Assembly: GCF_001612725.1 (NCBI RefSeq)
Contig: NZ_BDAZ01000034.1
Span: 113,271-177,270 of the forward strand
Direction: 5' to 3'
DNA from: Nocardia anaemiae NBRC 100462
GTDB taxonomy: Bacteria; Actinomycetota; Actinomycetes; Mycobacteriales; Mycobacteriaceae
DNA length: 64,000 bases
The notes below the pieces were generated by a model. That model saw only the letters and a list, made by a program, of their open reading frames with translations, did no database searches and was not told where the DNA came from. Made by a program: the position numbers and the translations under genes. Of this stretch, positions 1 through 7,725 are shown in pieces; the first letter of the stretch is position 1, and the number at the start of each line of letters is the position of its first letter.

Positions 1-57
1 CCTGGCGTCGGGGAAGTACGTCAGGGTCCGCGCGTCCGGGCAGAGGCCGCGTGGCAC
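1..57 (-). CDS. rsmH: RsmH (MraW) 16S rRNA methyltransferase, N-terminal fragment
   Basis: Only the first 19 codons are inside the window; the gene runs off the left edge. The minus strand reads from a GTG at 57 into a peptide ending in TYFPDAR. This resembles the extended N-terminus of mycobacterial RsmH, which carries a similar YFPNAR stretch. RsmH methylates N4 of C1402 in 16S rRNA in the cytoplasm. The gene begins 14 bp after the mraZ stop, the standard mraZ-rsmH order at the head of the division and cell-wall cluster, so it is probably co-transcribed from the mraZ promoter. The identification rests on the short peptide and on position. Confidence 0.75.
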   Translation of the reverse strand, partial: MPRGLCPDARTLTYFPDAR

Positions 58-71
58 TCGTTCGCTCAGGG

Positions 72-503
72 CTAGAAGATTCCGCCCAGCGACTCGTCTC
101 TCGCTTGTGCGTAGTCCTCCTCGTGCTCGGCGAGGTAGGACTCCCACGCCTGCTTATCCCATATCTCGAGGAAGTCGACCGATCCGATCACCACGCAATC
201 CCGCGAAAGGTTCGCGTAGCGACGATGATCGGCCGACAACACGATCCGGCCCTGGGCGTCCGGACGCTGTTCATCCGTACCGGCCGCGAGTGCCCGGACG
301 AACGCGCGCGCCTGCGGATTGCTTCGAGATGCCGCCGCGGCTCGCCGTGCGAGGGCGGTGAACTCTTCCTTGGGATATACGGCAAGGCTGTGGTCCTGAC
401 CCTTCGTGACCATCAACCCTCCCGCCAGATCGTCTCGAAATTTCGCAGGCAACGTCAGTCGCCCCTTGTCATCCAACCGAGGTGTATAGGTACCGAGAAA
501 CAA
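72..503 (-). CDS. mraZ: MraZ, transcriptional regulator of the division/cell-wall cluster
   Basis: The 143-residue protein has the family length and the two SpoVT/AbrB-like MraZ halves: an N-terminal MFLGTYTPRLDDKGRLTLP and a second half with DAQGRIVL. MraZ is a ring-forming DNA-binding protein that represses its own operon and influences division genes. The start is a TTG preceded by GGGAGG seven bases upstream, which keeps the conserved MFLGTY N-terminus. Three tandem operator boxes lie about 80 bp upstream (581-608), consistent with autoregulation. The first gene downstream is rsmH. Identification is very secure; only the initiating codon is inferred. Confidence 0.96.
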   Translation of the reverse strand: MFLGTYTPRLDDKGRLTLPAKFRDDLAGGLMVTKGQDHSLAVYPKEEFTALARRAAAASRSNPQARAFVRALAAGTDEQRPDAQGRIVLSADHRRYANLSRDCVVIGSVDFLEIWDKQAWESYLAEHEEDYAQARDESLGGIF

Positions 504-580
504 CCCGCTACCTCCCGGATCAACCCCGTCTTTCGGGGAGCACGATCACCTCGGATGTATGCCCTTCCTCTTGTGCGCGC

Positions 581-608
581 TCCACATTACCCCACTTTCC
601 CCCACTTT
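581..608 (-). promoter_or_regulatory. MraZ operator: three GTGGR boxes at 10-bp spacing
   Basis: Read on the minus strand, GTGGG, GTGGG and GTGGA begin exactly 10 bp apart (plus-strand complements at 601-605, 591-595 and 581-585), about 80 bp before the mraZ start. Direct GTGG-type repeats at about 10-bp spacing upstream of mraZ are the known MraZ-binding pattern. The rest of the 504-951 gap holds a second GTGGG cluster (795-839) and a terminator hairpin (886-924), and I see no gene in it. Confidence 0.8.
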
Positions 609-794
609 CAATCGAAACTCAGGGTGATCTGGCTCCCCGCGTCGTCGATTGCGCAGGTCATCCCAGCTATCACGGTGGTGGAGAACTTTTTCCGTGTTCT
701 GGCGACACGCGCCACACGGCGAGACAAGCGCCCGACAACTATCAGCAAACGCCCTGGTTCCCCGAGTTTCGGCCGGTAACGGGGCGGCGCGGAG

Positions 795-839
795 GTGGGT
801 GGTGGGAGGTTGTGGGGGAAGATCGTGGGGCATTGTGGG
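795..839 (+). promoter_or_regulatory. Cluster of five GTGGG boxes in the opposite orientation
   Basis: GTGGG occurs on the plus strand at 795, 802, 812, 825 and 835. Two pairs (802/812 and 825/835) have the same 10-bp spacing as the MraZ operator at 581-608, but the orientation is reversed and no plus-strand gene follows until 2088. It may be an auxiliary MraZ site that allows looping over the mraZ promoter, or chance in a G-rich tract. The pattern is seen directly; the function is inference. Confidence 0.4.
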
Positions 840-885
840 GAACCGCGCGCGGCGCGCACGCAGCATCCCTGTAGTTGACGCATGA

Positions 886-924
886 GAACGCGCCGCCGCA
901 CCTGTTCGGTGCGGCGGCGCGTTC
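886..924 (-). terminator. Hairpin terminator after the DUF3040 gene
   Basis: A perfect 17-bp GC-rich stem (886-902 with 908-924) and a 5-nt loop lie 27 bp past the DUF3040 stop. There is no strong T-run, as is usual in actinobacteria. It would separate the DUF3040 transcript from the mraZ control region. Confidence 0.75.
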
Positions 925-951
925 GATATGTCGATGTCGGCTACGGGCGCG

Positions 952-1374
952 CTACTCCTGATCGAAGCGGCGGCGGAACCGATCCTCCATGCGCTCGGAG
1001 AAACCACCGGACTTGCGCCCTCGCCCACGTCCGCCGGATCCGCCACTCGCGCCACCGGATTGGGCATTGCCCGACCGGTCACCCTTGGCGATGCCCTTGG
1101 AACTGCCGAGCAGCAGCAGCACGCCTGCGGCGAACATCACGATGAATCCGATCAGGCTGATGATCGGAAAGTCGCCGAGCTTCACCGGAGCGGCGATCCC
1201 AGCGACAAGTAGAAACAGGCCGAGGACGAACAAAGCCGCGGCCTGGAGTCTGCGACGACTCGAGGTCGAGCGAAGGCGTCCGCCGCGGACGGACGACGCG
1301 AACTTCGGATCCTCAGCATAGAGCGCGCTCTCGATCTGTTCGAGCATGCGCTGCTCGTGCTCGGAGAGTGGCAC
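952..1374 (-). CDS. DUF3040 membrane protein (Rv2169c-like)
   Basis: This 140-residue protein starts MPLSEHEQRMLEQIE, the typical DUF3040 opening. Two hydrophobic membrane segments follow at about residues 44-61 and 68-90, then a Gly/Ser/Arg-rich hydrophilic tail ending RFRRRFDQE. The function of the family is unknown; it is common in actinobacteria and sits next to mraZ in mycobacteria as well. The start is a GTG at 1374 with a GGGGGAGG ribosome site just upstream. It is transcribed toward mraZ but separated from it by a hairpin, so it is probably its own unit. Confidence 0.85.
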   Translation of the reverse strand: MPLSEHEQRMLEQIESALYAEDPKFASSVRGGRLRSTSSRRRLQAAALFVLGLFLLVAGIAAPVKLGDFPIISLIGFIVMFAAGVLLLLGSSKGIAKGDRSGNAQSGGASGGSGGRGRGRKSGGFSERMEDRFRRRFDQE

Positions 1375-1496
1375 GGTACCTCCCCCGGCACTAGGACGTG
1401 GCTGTCGCCTCCGGGTAGGCGACGGATAGCCAAGGTCGGCTATCTGCCACCAATGATACGAGTTCGATCAGTGCCGTACCACCTACTCTCCGATAA

Positions 1497-1937
1497 CTAA
1501 GCGGTCATGCCGCCGGACCAGCCCGGCGCTGGGCGCAGCCGAGCCCCGGCATTCAGCAGATCTTCCACGTCGTGCAGGAATGCGCCCACCCGCGAATAGA
1601 ACTCGTCGGCCTGCTGATCATCCACATCGCGATCCAGCCCCGCCTCCAGCGCCGCCCTGATCTCCGAACGAGCACTGAAGTAGTCGGCCCACATGACGAA
1701 TTCGGGCGCGGCGCGTTGCATCAGCACCCACGCATTGCGCGAGCGCGCCCTCGGCGCGACGTCCGCACCGGTGAACGCGAGCACGGCACCGGCACCGCGC
1801 AGCGCGGCGAGATACGCGGTTCGAAAACGCTCGCGCGGGTCGCGTTCCCCCGCAGCCTGCATCAGCAAGCCGTCCGCCCGCTGCAGCAGCTTGCCCGCCC
1901 TGCCGGGTTGCCCCGGGTGTTCGATCCGACCAGACAT
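1497..1937 (-). CDS. SAV_6107-type HEPN-domain protein
   Basis: The 146-residue protein is all-helical in appearance. The core is ERFRTAYLAALRGAGAVLAF and a region ending DEFYSRVGAFLHDVEDLLNA, which resembles the actinobacterial SAV_6107 HEPN family. HEPN domains are helical and often act in RNA or nucleotide metabolism, but this branch has no assigned role. The start is an ATG preceded by GGAGGGACGG, which rules out the longer upstream reading frame. It stands alone, divergent from the acetyltransferase at 2088. Family assignment is moderate; function is unknown. Confidence 0.7.
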   Translation of the reverse strand: MSGRIEHPGQPGRAGKLLQRADGLLMQAAGERDPRERFRTAYLAALRGAGAVLAFTGADVAPRARSRNAWVLMQRAAPEFVMWADYFSARSEIRAALEAGLDRDVDDQQADEFYSRVGAFLHDVEDLLNAGARLRPAPGWSGGMTA

Positions 1938-2087
1938 CAGCCGTCCCTCCGAGTCGCTCACCTGGCCTATCCTGGGCGCGAATGCCGAGTTCCCAGCACC
2001 GCGAGGATCGAACAGGTATTCGAACGTTTGAATTGAGATTGAATATAAGGACACCCACCGACAACTTTCCGCGGACCGACGAGAGCC

Positions 2088-2705
2088 ATGACAGCCGTCA
2101 AGCCCAAACACATCCCCGCCAACGCCCCTGTCGTCATCGACCTGTCCGTCGCGGCGCTGCGCTCGCGGCTGCACGACGCACTGGCGGTGTATGTCGCGGC
2201 GATGGAATATCCGCACGGCACCGAACACCATCGCGCGCCGATGTGGACCGAACACACCACCCGCGTCGGCTGGCAGGGCGTCGCCGCCGTCATCCCGGAT
2301 GATTCCGGGCAGATCGACCTGCGGACCGCGCCGATCGTGGCCATCGCATACGGCTATCGCGGCGCCGCCCACCAGTGGTGGCATCAGCAGGTGCACAGTG
2401 GGATGCGGCGCTCGGGCTGGCCGGAATATTCTGCGCGCGGACTGCTTTCGGACTATTTCGAACTGACCGAGCTGCACGTGCATCCGTCGGCGCAGGGGCG
2501 CGGCATCGGCGGCGAACTGCTGACGCGGCTGCTGGCCGATCGCACCGAGAGCGCGGTATTGCTGTCCACACCGGAGGTGCACGGCGAGGCCAACCGGGCC
2601 TGGAAGCTGTATCGGCGAGTCGGATTCACCGATGTGATCCGGAATTTCGTCTTCGCCGGGGACACCAGGCCATTCGCGATCCTGGGACGGCGGCTGCCTC
2701 TGTGA
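2088..2705 (+). CDS. GNAT-family N-acetyltransferase (Rv2170-like)
   Basis: This 205-residue protein has a GCN5-type fold: ELTELHVHPSAQGRGIGGELL (about 125-145) carries the acetyl-CoA pyrophosphate-binding Q/R-x-x-G-x-G/A signature, followed by ANRAWKLYRRVGF, the usual C-terminal GNAT motif. It should transfer an acetyl group to an amine or a protein lysine in the cytoplasm; the substrate cannot be read from the sequence. The position matches M. tuberculosis Rv2170. The stop overlaps the GTG of the ketolase gene by 4 bp (GTGA), so translation is probably coupled to the carotenoid genes. Confidence 0.85.
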   Translation: MTAVKPKHIPANAPVVIDLSVAALRSRLHDALAVYVAAMEYPHGTEHHRAPMWTEHTTRVGWQGVAAVIPDDSGQIDLRTAPIVAIAYGYRGAAHQWWHQQVHSGMRRSGWPEYSARGLLSDYFELTELHVHPSAQGRGIGGELLTRLLADRTESAVLLSTPEVHGEANRAWKLYRRVGFTDVIRNFVFAGDTRPFAILGRRLPL

Positions 2706-4270
2706 CCGTTGTGGTCGTCGGATCGGGCCATAACGCGCTGGTCGCCGCTTGCTATCTGGCGCGTGCCGGGGAACGGGTGGAGGTGCTCGAGCGCGACGAG
2801 GTGCTCGGCGGCGCGGTGTCGACGGTCGAACGTTTTCCTGGCCATCTGGTCGATCGCGGATCGTCGGCGCACATCATGGTGCGCCATACCGGGATCATCG
2901 AGGAACTGGAGCTGTCCCGCTTCGGGCTGCGCTATATCGATTGTGATCCTTGGGGTTTCACGCCCGCGGGGCCGGATGGCGGAGCGCCGATCGTATTCCA
3001 TCGTGATCTCGATCGGACCTGCGCCGGGATCGCGGAGGTCTGCGGTGCGCGCGACGCGGCGGCGTATCGGCGCCTCGTCGAGGTCTGGGGGCCGCGGTCG
3101 GCGCGGGTGATGCGCGCGTTCGGCGGTGCGCCAACGCCGGGTCGGCTGCTGCGTTCGTTCTGGGGGCTGGACGCGCGCGCCGGCGGAAGCGCGTTGTCGC
3201 GGGAGTTCCTGCAGACCGGTGATGCACTGCTGGACAGCTATTTCGACGACGAGCGGCTCAAGGCGTCGCTGGCCTGGTTCGGTGCGCAGTCCGGGCCGCC
3301 GATGTCGGAACCGGGGACCGCGCCGATGGTCGGATTCGCCGCGCTGATGCATACGCTGCCGCCGGGACGGGCGGTGGGTGGAAGTGGGGCGCTGACAACC
3401 GCGCTGGTGGCACGGCTGCGTGCCGATGGCGGTGTGGTGTCGGCGGGTGATGCGGTCACCGAGCTGCGGCAGGCCGGTGCGGGCTGGCAGGTGCGCACGG
3501 CTTCGGGACGGAGTCTGCACGCGGACACGGTGATCGCGGGCACCCATGTGCTGACCACGCTGGACTTGCTGCGCAGCGGCGGATTCGACGATGCGGTGCT
3601 CGACGACTGGCAGCGGCGGATCCGGGTCGGGCCCGGTATCGGCATGGTGGTGCGCCTCGCGAGCGCCGAGCTGCCGCGATATCCCGGTAGTTCGACCGCC
3701 GAATCCGCCAATGGTCTGCAGTTTCTCGTCTCCGATCGGCGGCAGCTGCGCCGGGCGCATGGTGCGGCGCAAGCCGGTGATCTGCCGCCGCGTCCGGTGG
3801 TGCTGGCCATGAGTTTCAGTGCGCTGGATCCGAGCATCGCCCCCGCCGGTGAACATCAACTCTCCCTGTGGGCGCAGTGGCATCCGTACGAGCTGGCCGA
3901 CGGGAGTGACTGGGCCGCGCACGCGGAGTCGGAGGCGGATCGAATCATCGCCGAAGTCGACTCCTACGCACCGGGTTTCGGGGCGAGTGTGCTGCGGCGG
4001 CATGTGCAGACGCCGGTCGATCTCGAGCGCGAGCTCGGGTTGCGCGGCGGGAATGTGATGCACGTGGAGATGTCGCTGGATCAGATGATGCTGTGGCGGC
4101 CGCTGCCGGAGTTGTCCGGGCAGCGGGTGCCCGGCGCACCCGGGTTGTACCTCACCGGCGCGTCGACGCATCCGGGTGGCGGGGTGTCCGGCGCGAGTGG
4201 GCGCAGCGCGGCGCGGTTGGTGCTGCGCGATCGACGGCGCAACCGGTTTCCCCTGCTGCGCAGGCGATGA
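2702..4270 (+). CDS. crtO: CrtO-type beta-carotene ketolase (FAD-dependent)
   Basis: The 522-residue protein belongs to the phytoene desaturase superfamily. The N-terminal dinucleotide-binding motif is VVVVGSGHNALVAACYLA. It carries QSGPPMSEPGTAPMVGF, LPPGRAVGGSGALTTAL and the C-terminal YLTGASTHPGGGVSGASGR. These stretches closely match my recollection of the Rhodococcus erythropolis CrtO ketolase, which adds a 4-keto group to the beta-ionone ring. The start is GTG at 2702, overlapping the acetyltransferase stop; the longer reading frame upstream is a shadow of that gene. The next gene, CruF-like, overlaps by 4 bp (ATGA). A less specific PYROXD2-like oxidoreductase is the alternative. Confidence 0.85.
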   Translation: MTVVVVGSGHNALVAACYLARAGERVEVLERDEVLGGAVSTVERFPGHLVDRGSSAHIMVRHTGIIEELELSRFGLRYIDCDPWGFTPAGPDGGAPIVFHRDLDRTCAGIAEVCGARDAAAYRRLVEVWGPRSARVMRAFGGAPTPGRLLRSFWGLDARAGGSALSREFLQTGDALLDSYFDDERLKASLAWFGAQSGPPMSEPGTAPMVGFAALMHTLPPGRAVGGSGALTTALVARLRADGGVVSAGDAVTELRQAGAGWQVRTASGRSLHADTVIAGTHVLTTLDLLRSGGFDDAVLDDWQRRIRVGPGIGMVVRLASAELPRYPGSSTAESANGLQFLVSDRRQLRRAHGAAQAGDLPPRPVVLAMSFSALDPSIAPAGEHQLSLWAQWHPYELADGSDWAAHAESEADRIIAEVDSYAPGFGASVLRRHVQTPVDLERELGLRGGNVMHVEMSLDQMMLWRPLPELSGQRVPGAPGLYLTGASTHPGGGVSGASGRSAARLVLRDRRRNRFPLLRRR

Positions 4271-5556
4271 CGGAGCACACCGGGCCAGCCGTGCCCGAGC
4301 CGGAAGAGCGCCCCGCGTTCGGGATAGAAAGCCCTGGTCCGGAGACTGCCGGGCGGGCGACATCCTCCGACACAACAGATTCCAACGTCCACAGTCCGGC
4401 GAATATAGAGACCACCGGGTGGGCACCCTCGGACGCAAATGCCCACGGTCGGGCGAATGAGACCACCGGGCAGGCGCCACCCTCGGACCCAACGGACGCA
4501 AATGTCCGCGGTCCAGCGAATCCGGAAGCGTCCAGGTGGGGCGGGTCCTCACCCGCGGCGGATTCCGCTCTTCGCGGTGCTCACAGAAATCTGGCAAGCG
4601 GTGCGGGTCGGCACCCGCAGTCGGCGGGGGGCTTTCGATGGACGCCGCGGTTGCTGGTGCCCGCGGTTCCGGCGGTTCTGCTCGTGCTCGCGCAGATCGG
4701 TTATCCGCTCGCCTCGGGTGTCGCTCGCGATCGGGTGACCGTGGTGGTCGTGCTGTTGTCGGCGGGGACGGCGCTGGTGCACGCGGGAGCGACGCGCGGT
4801 GTCAGGTATGCCTCGGGGTTCGTGGTGATTGTCTCCGGGCTCGGACTGCTTGCCGAAATCATCGGTACCGCAACGGGATTCCCGTTCGGCTGTTATGAGT
4901 ATGCCGACGGCAGGTTGGGGCCCGCGGTGGCGGGAGTGCCGCTGGTGGTCGCGCTGGCCTGGACCGGTGGGCTGTATCCGGTGTGGGTGGTCGCCGGGCT
5001 GTTGACCCGACGTCGGGCCGGGCGAGTTGTCTTGACCGCGGTGGGGGCCGTGGGCTGGGATCTGTTCCTCGATCCACAGATGGTGGCGGACAGACAGTGG
5101 ACTTGGTGTGCCGCGGGCCGAGGGCTGCGCGGACTCGAGGAAATTCCGTACACCAACTATCTGGGCTGGTTCGCGGTGGCGCTGATGATGGCGTTGCTGC
5201 TCATCGGCCTGGATCGCGCTGCCGGAACCGGAGGTGCGAACACGTTTGCCCCAACGGCGACCGGGCAAACGGCACAGCTGTCGACATCGGAGGCTCTGAT
5301 CGCCGACGCGGGACCGGCGGCGGGAACACCCGCAGGGGAGTTGTCTGGCTCGTTCACTCCGGAGCAGCGATCCCGAGAGCCGATATCGCCGGACGCGGTG
5401 GTTCCCGTGGCGGTGTTCATGTGGACCTGGCTCGGGTCGACGCTCGCGCACGCCGTGTTCCTCGATCTGCCGTATTCGGCCTGGTACGGGTGGGTCGGGC
5501 TGGGGGCGCTCGGCGTGCCGCTGCTGGTGCGGTCGGTCGCGGCCCGGCGGGGCTGA
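4267..5556 (+). CDS. cruF: CruF-type carotenoid 1'-hydratase (DUF422 membrane protein)
   Basis: The protein has 429 residues and about seven hydrophobic segments from residue 120 on. It shows carotenoid hydratase-type motifs: GFPFGCYEYADGRLGP, VGWDLFLDPQMVADRQWTW and EEIPYTNYLGWF. CruF adds water across the terminal psi-end double bond of acyclic or monocyclic carotenoids, giving a 1'-hydroxyl for later glycosylation. Two oddities are visible: a hydrophilic N-terminal extension of about 115 residues containing a repeated D-A-N-x-x-G-x-A-N unit, and a loop of about 60 residues before the last membrane segments. It is coupled to crtO by an ATGA overlap. Confidence 0.8.
   Translation: MTEHTGPAVPEPEERPAFGIESPGPETAGRATSSDTTDSNVHSPANIETTGWAPSDANAHGRANETTGQAPPSDPTDANVRGPANPEASRWGGSSPAADSALRGAHRNLASGAGRHPQSAGGFRWTPRLLVPAVPAVLLVLAQIGYPLASGVARDRVTVVVVLLSAGTALVHAGATRGVRYASGFVVIVSGLGLLAEIIGTATGFPFGCYEYADGRLGPAVAGVPLVVALAWTGGLYPVWVVAGLLTRRRAGRVVLTAVGAVGWDLFLDPQMVADRQWTWCAAGRGLRGLEEIPYTNYLGWFAVALMMALLLIGLDRAAGTGGANTFAPTATGQTAQLSTSEALIADAGPAAGTPAGELSGSFTPEQRSREPISPDAVVPVAVFMWTWLGSTLAHAVFLDLPYSAWYGWVGLGALGVPLLVRSVAARRG
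4371..4530 (+). repeat. Degenerate tandem repeat inside the CruF N-terminus
   Basis: The coding sequence for residues about 36-88 repeats a unit of roughly 20 codons three times. Each copy contains DSNVHSPAN, DANAHGRAN or DANVRGPAN, and the first two are followed by an ETTG stretch. The repeat holds its frame, so it lengthens a disordered tail without breaking the enzyme. Confidence 0.6.
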
Positions 5557-5629
5557 TACGGCCTGTCCGATACTTCCACGGCGTGCGTTGCGCCCGTCGC
5601 GTGGCAATTCGGGGCGGGGGCCTGGCACG

Positions 5630-6406
5630 ATGTGTGCCGTGCAGCCGAGTCCTCTCACCGCGATGCCCGACACACCGGTTCTACCGCCGCGCTCGCCCCG
5701 GCCCGCAGCGCGGGTGGCCGCGGCAGTGCTGCTGGCCGCGATGCTGGTGCCCATGCTCGCGGGCTGCCTGCGGGTGCAGGTGTCGATGGGTGTGTCGTCC
5801 AATGACCGGGTCTCCGGTCGGATCGTGGCGGCGGTGGTGCCCGCGGACGCCAATGACAAGGGCCCGCAGCTGAAGGCGCCCGATTCGCTGGCCGCGAAGG
5901 TGCGGGTCGAGACGTACAGCCAGGATGGCTACGTCGGCAGCAAGGTGTTCTTCGAGGATCTGTCCTTCGGCGAGGTCGGCCAGCTCGGCGCGCTCTCCGA
6001 TCAGACCCAGGGCATGTTCAACCTGTCGTTCCAGCGCACCGGCGACCTGGTCAGCCTCAATGGCCGGGTCGATCTGAAATCCGTTCCGCCGCATGGTTCG
6101 GATGTGCAGTTCACGGTGGCGTTCCCGGCCCGCGTCGCCAAGACCAACGGCAATCGCGAGGACGACTCCACCGTCTCCTGGAAACTGCCGCCCGGCGATG
6201 TCTCCACGGTGCGCGCCGAGGTCAGCTATGCCGACCCGAATACCCGCTCCTTCGCGGGTTGGGCGGGCATCGTCGGCGGTATCACGCTGGCCGTCGCCGC
6301 GATCATCGCCGCCATCGCCTATATGGACCGCAACCCGGCGCCGCCCGGCGCACCCGAAAGCGACTTCTCACTGAGCAATCTGTGGCGTTCACTGACCCGC
6401 CGCTGA
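5630..6406 (+). CDS. lppM: LppM-like lipoprotein
   Basis: The protein (258 residues from ATG 5630; ATG 5663 is an alternative) has a signal peptide with lipobox LAGC, acylated cysteine at about residue 46. A beta-rich extracytoplasmic domain follows, then a C-terminal transmembrane helix (GIVGGITLAVAAIIAAIAY) and a short cytoplasmic tail. This architecture and position match M. tuberculosis Rv2171 (LppM), a surface lipoprotein linked to phagosome trafficking. Here it lies between two carotenoid genes, and its 3' end overlaps the glycosyltransferase by 25 bp. A role in carotenoid trafficking is conceivable, but nothing in the sequence shows it. Confidence 0.8.
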   Translation: MCAVQPSPLTAMPDTPVLPPRSPRPAARVAAAVLLAAMLVPMLAGCLRVQVSMGVSSNDRVSGRIVAAVVPADANDKGPQLKAPDSLAAKVRVETYSQDGYVGSKVFFEDLSFGEVGQLGALSDQTQGMFNLSFQRTGDLVSLNGRVDLKSVPPHGSDVQFTVAFPARVAKTNGNREDDSTVSWKLPPGDVSTVRAEVSYADPNTRSFAGWAGIVGGITLAVAAIIAAIAYMDRNPAPPGAPESDFSLSNLWRSLTRR

Positions 6407-7563
6407 CGCGAGCCCTGCGCACGGGCGCGGCGGTCGCCGCGTGGACGGGTGCGGGTATCGCGCTGTTCGGTTGCGGGACCGCGCTATTCAACCGCGCGAC
6501 GGTGCGCAGGCTGTCGACCGGACCGACTACGGCGATCGAGCCGGTGACGGTGTGTATCCCGGCCCGCGACGAGGCAGCGCGACTGCCGGAGCTGATCGAT
6601 GACCTCCGCGGGCAAGTGGGTGTGCCGCGACTGCGGGTGCTGATTCTCGACGATGCGTCGTCGGACGGGACCGAAGCGGCCGCACTCGAAGCGATTGCGG
6701 GTGACTCGCGCTTCACAGTGTTCCGTTCCGAGGCCGAACCCGCACCCGGATGGACCGGGAAGGCCGCGGCCTGCGCGCGACTGGCCGAGTTGGCGGATGC
6801 CACGGTGCTGATCTTTCTCGACGCCGACGTGCGATTGGCATCGAATGCGATCGCCGCCGCGACCGCCGAATTGCGCCGAAGCCGAGCGGCATTGTTGTCA
6901 CCGTGGCCGTATCAGGTGACCGAATCGCTGGCCGAAGCGCTGGTGCAGCCGCTGCTGTGCTGGTCGTGGGCGGCGAGCCTGCCGATCGCGGCCGCCAATC
7001 GCAGCCTGCGCCCCTCGACGGCCGTCGCGTGCGGCCAGTTCCTGGTCTTCGACGCCACCGCCTACCGTGCCATCGGCGGTCACACCGCGGTTGCCGCCAG
7101 CCCGACCGAGGACCTGGATATCGCTCGCGCACTGCGTCGTTCGGGTCGCCGGACCGCGCTGGTCGCGGCAGGCCGAGCGGCGAGCACCCGAATGTACCGT
7201 GGCGCAGCCGAACTGGAGGACGGCTATACCCGCTGGCTGTGGTCCGCTTACGGCGGCACGACAATCGGTGGTGCGGCGGTGGGAGCTCTTGCGGCACTGG
7301 CCTACTGGGTGCCCCCACTGGCTGCGATCGGCGGTCGAGGCTCGGTACGCACCGCCGGTCTCATCGGCTACGGCGCCGCGGTCGCCAGCCGCCTCCTCGC
7401 GCGCTCACTGGAACGCGGCACCACGACCCGCACGGACATCCTTGTGGCCCTGGCACATCCGCTCTCCATCGACGCCTACCTCCGCCTCTGGACCCACTCC
7501 CGCCGCGCCCACCACCACAACACCTTGACCTGGAAGGCCCGCCCCCTCACGCCCACCCGCTGA
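6382..7563 (+). CDS. Family 2 glycosyltransferase, CruG-like (carotenoid glycosylation)
   Basis: The 393-residue protein begins with a membrane segment (RTGAAVAAWTGAGIALFGCG). A GT-A domain follows with VTVCIPARDEAARLPELI, LILDDASSDGT and the metal-binding LDADV. TPTEDLDIARALRRSG-like features (S-P-T-E-D-L-D) follow, then C-terminal membrane segments. This is the layout of CruG-type enzymes that glycosylate the 2'-hydroxyl of carotenoids. With crtO and cruF in the same run, the likely product is a keto-carotenoid glycoside. The start is GTG 6382, inside the lppM coding region. Substrate is inferred from neighbours; another lipid acceptor is possible. Confidence 0.7.
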   Translation: MAFTDPPLTRALRTGAAVAAWTGAGIALFGCGTALFNRATVRRLSTGPTTAIEPVTVCIPARDEAARLPELIDDLRGQVGVPRLRVLILDDASSDGTEAAALEAIAGDSRFTVFRSEAEPAPGWTGKAAACARLAELADATVLIFLDADVRLASNAIAAATAELRRSRAALLSPWPYQVTESLAEALVQPLLCWSWAASLPIAAANRSLRPSTAVACGQFLVFDATAYRAIGGHTAVAASPTEDLDIARALRRSGRRTALVAAGRAASTRMYRGAAELEDGYTRWLWSAYGGTTIGGAAVGALAALAYWVPPLAAIGGRGSVRTAGLIGYGAAVASRLLARSLERGTTTRTDILVALAHPLSIDAYLRLWTHSRRAHHHNTLTWKARPLTPTR

Positions 7564-7633
7564 TCAAGATCAGGTGGCACTGGTGGCGGCATCGCCCGAG
7601 AAGCCCCGCCCTCAGTGCCACCTGATCTTGATC
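7562..7633. terminator. 20-bp perfect inverted repeat between convergent genes
   Basis: Arms at 7562-7581 and 7614-7633 are perfectly complementary over 20 bp and enclose a 32-nt spacer. The first arm overlaps the glycosyltransferase stop codon. The arms are only moderately GC-rich, unlike the other hairpins here. It may act as a bidirectional terminator or be a copy of a palindromic repeat; I see no second copy in the window. Confidence 0.55.
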
Positions 7634-7725
7634 GGGCGGCACGGTGTCGGCTTCGCGGAACGGTCTCGCTTCCGGCCCGGCCGCACCTCCTAGTTCCTCT
7701 GGAGCTTCGGCCGGGTCGGACGTAG

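Noticed and set aside
2453..4597. 714-residue open frame on the minus strand
   Set aside because: It is antisense to crtO and its neighbours, is Arg/Pro/His-rich and has no motif or ribosome site; long mirror frames are common in high-GC genes.
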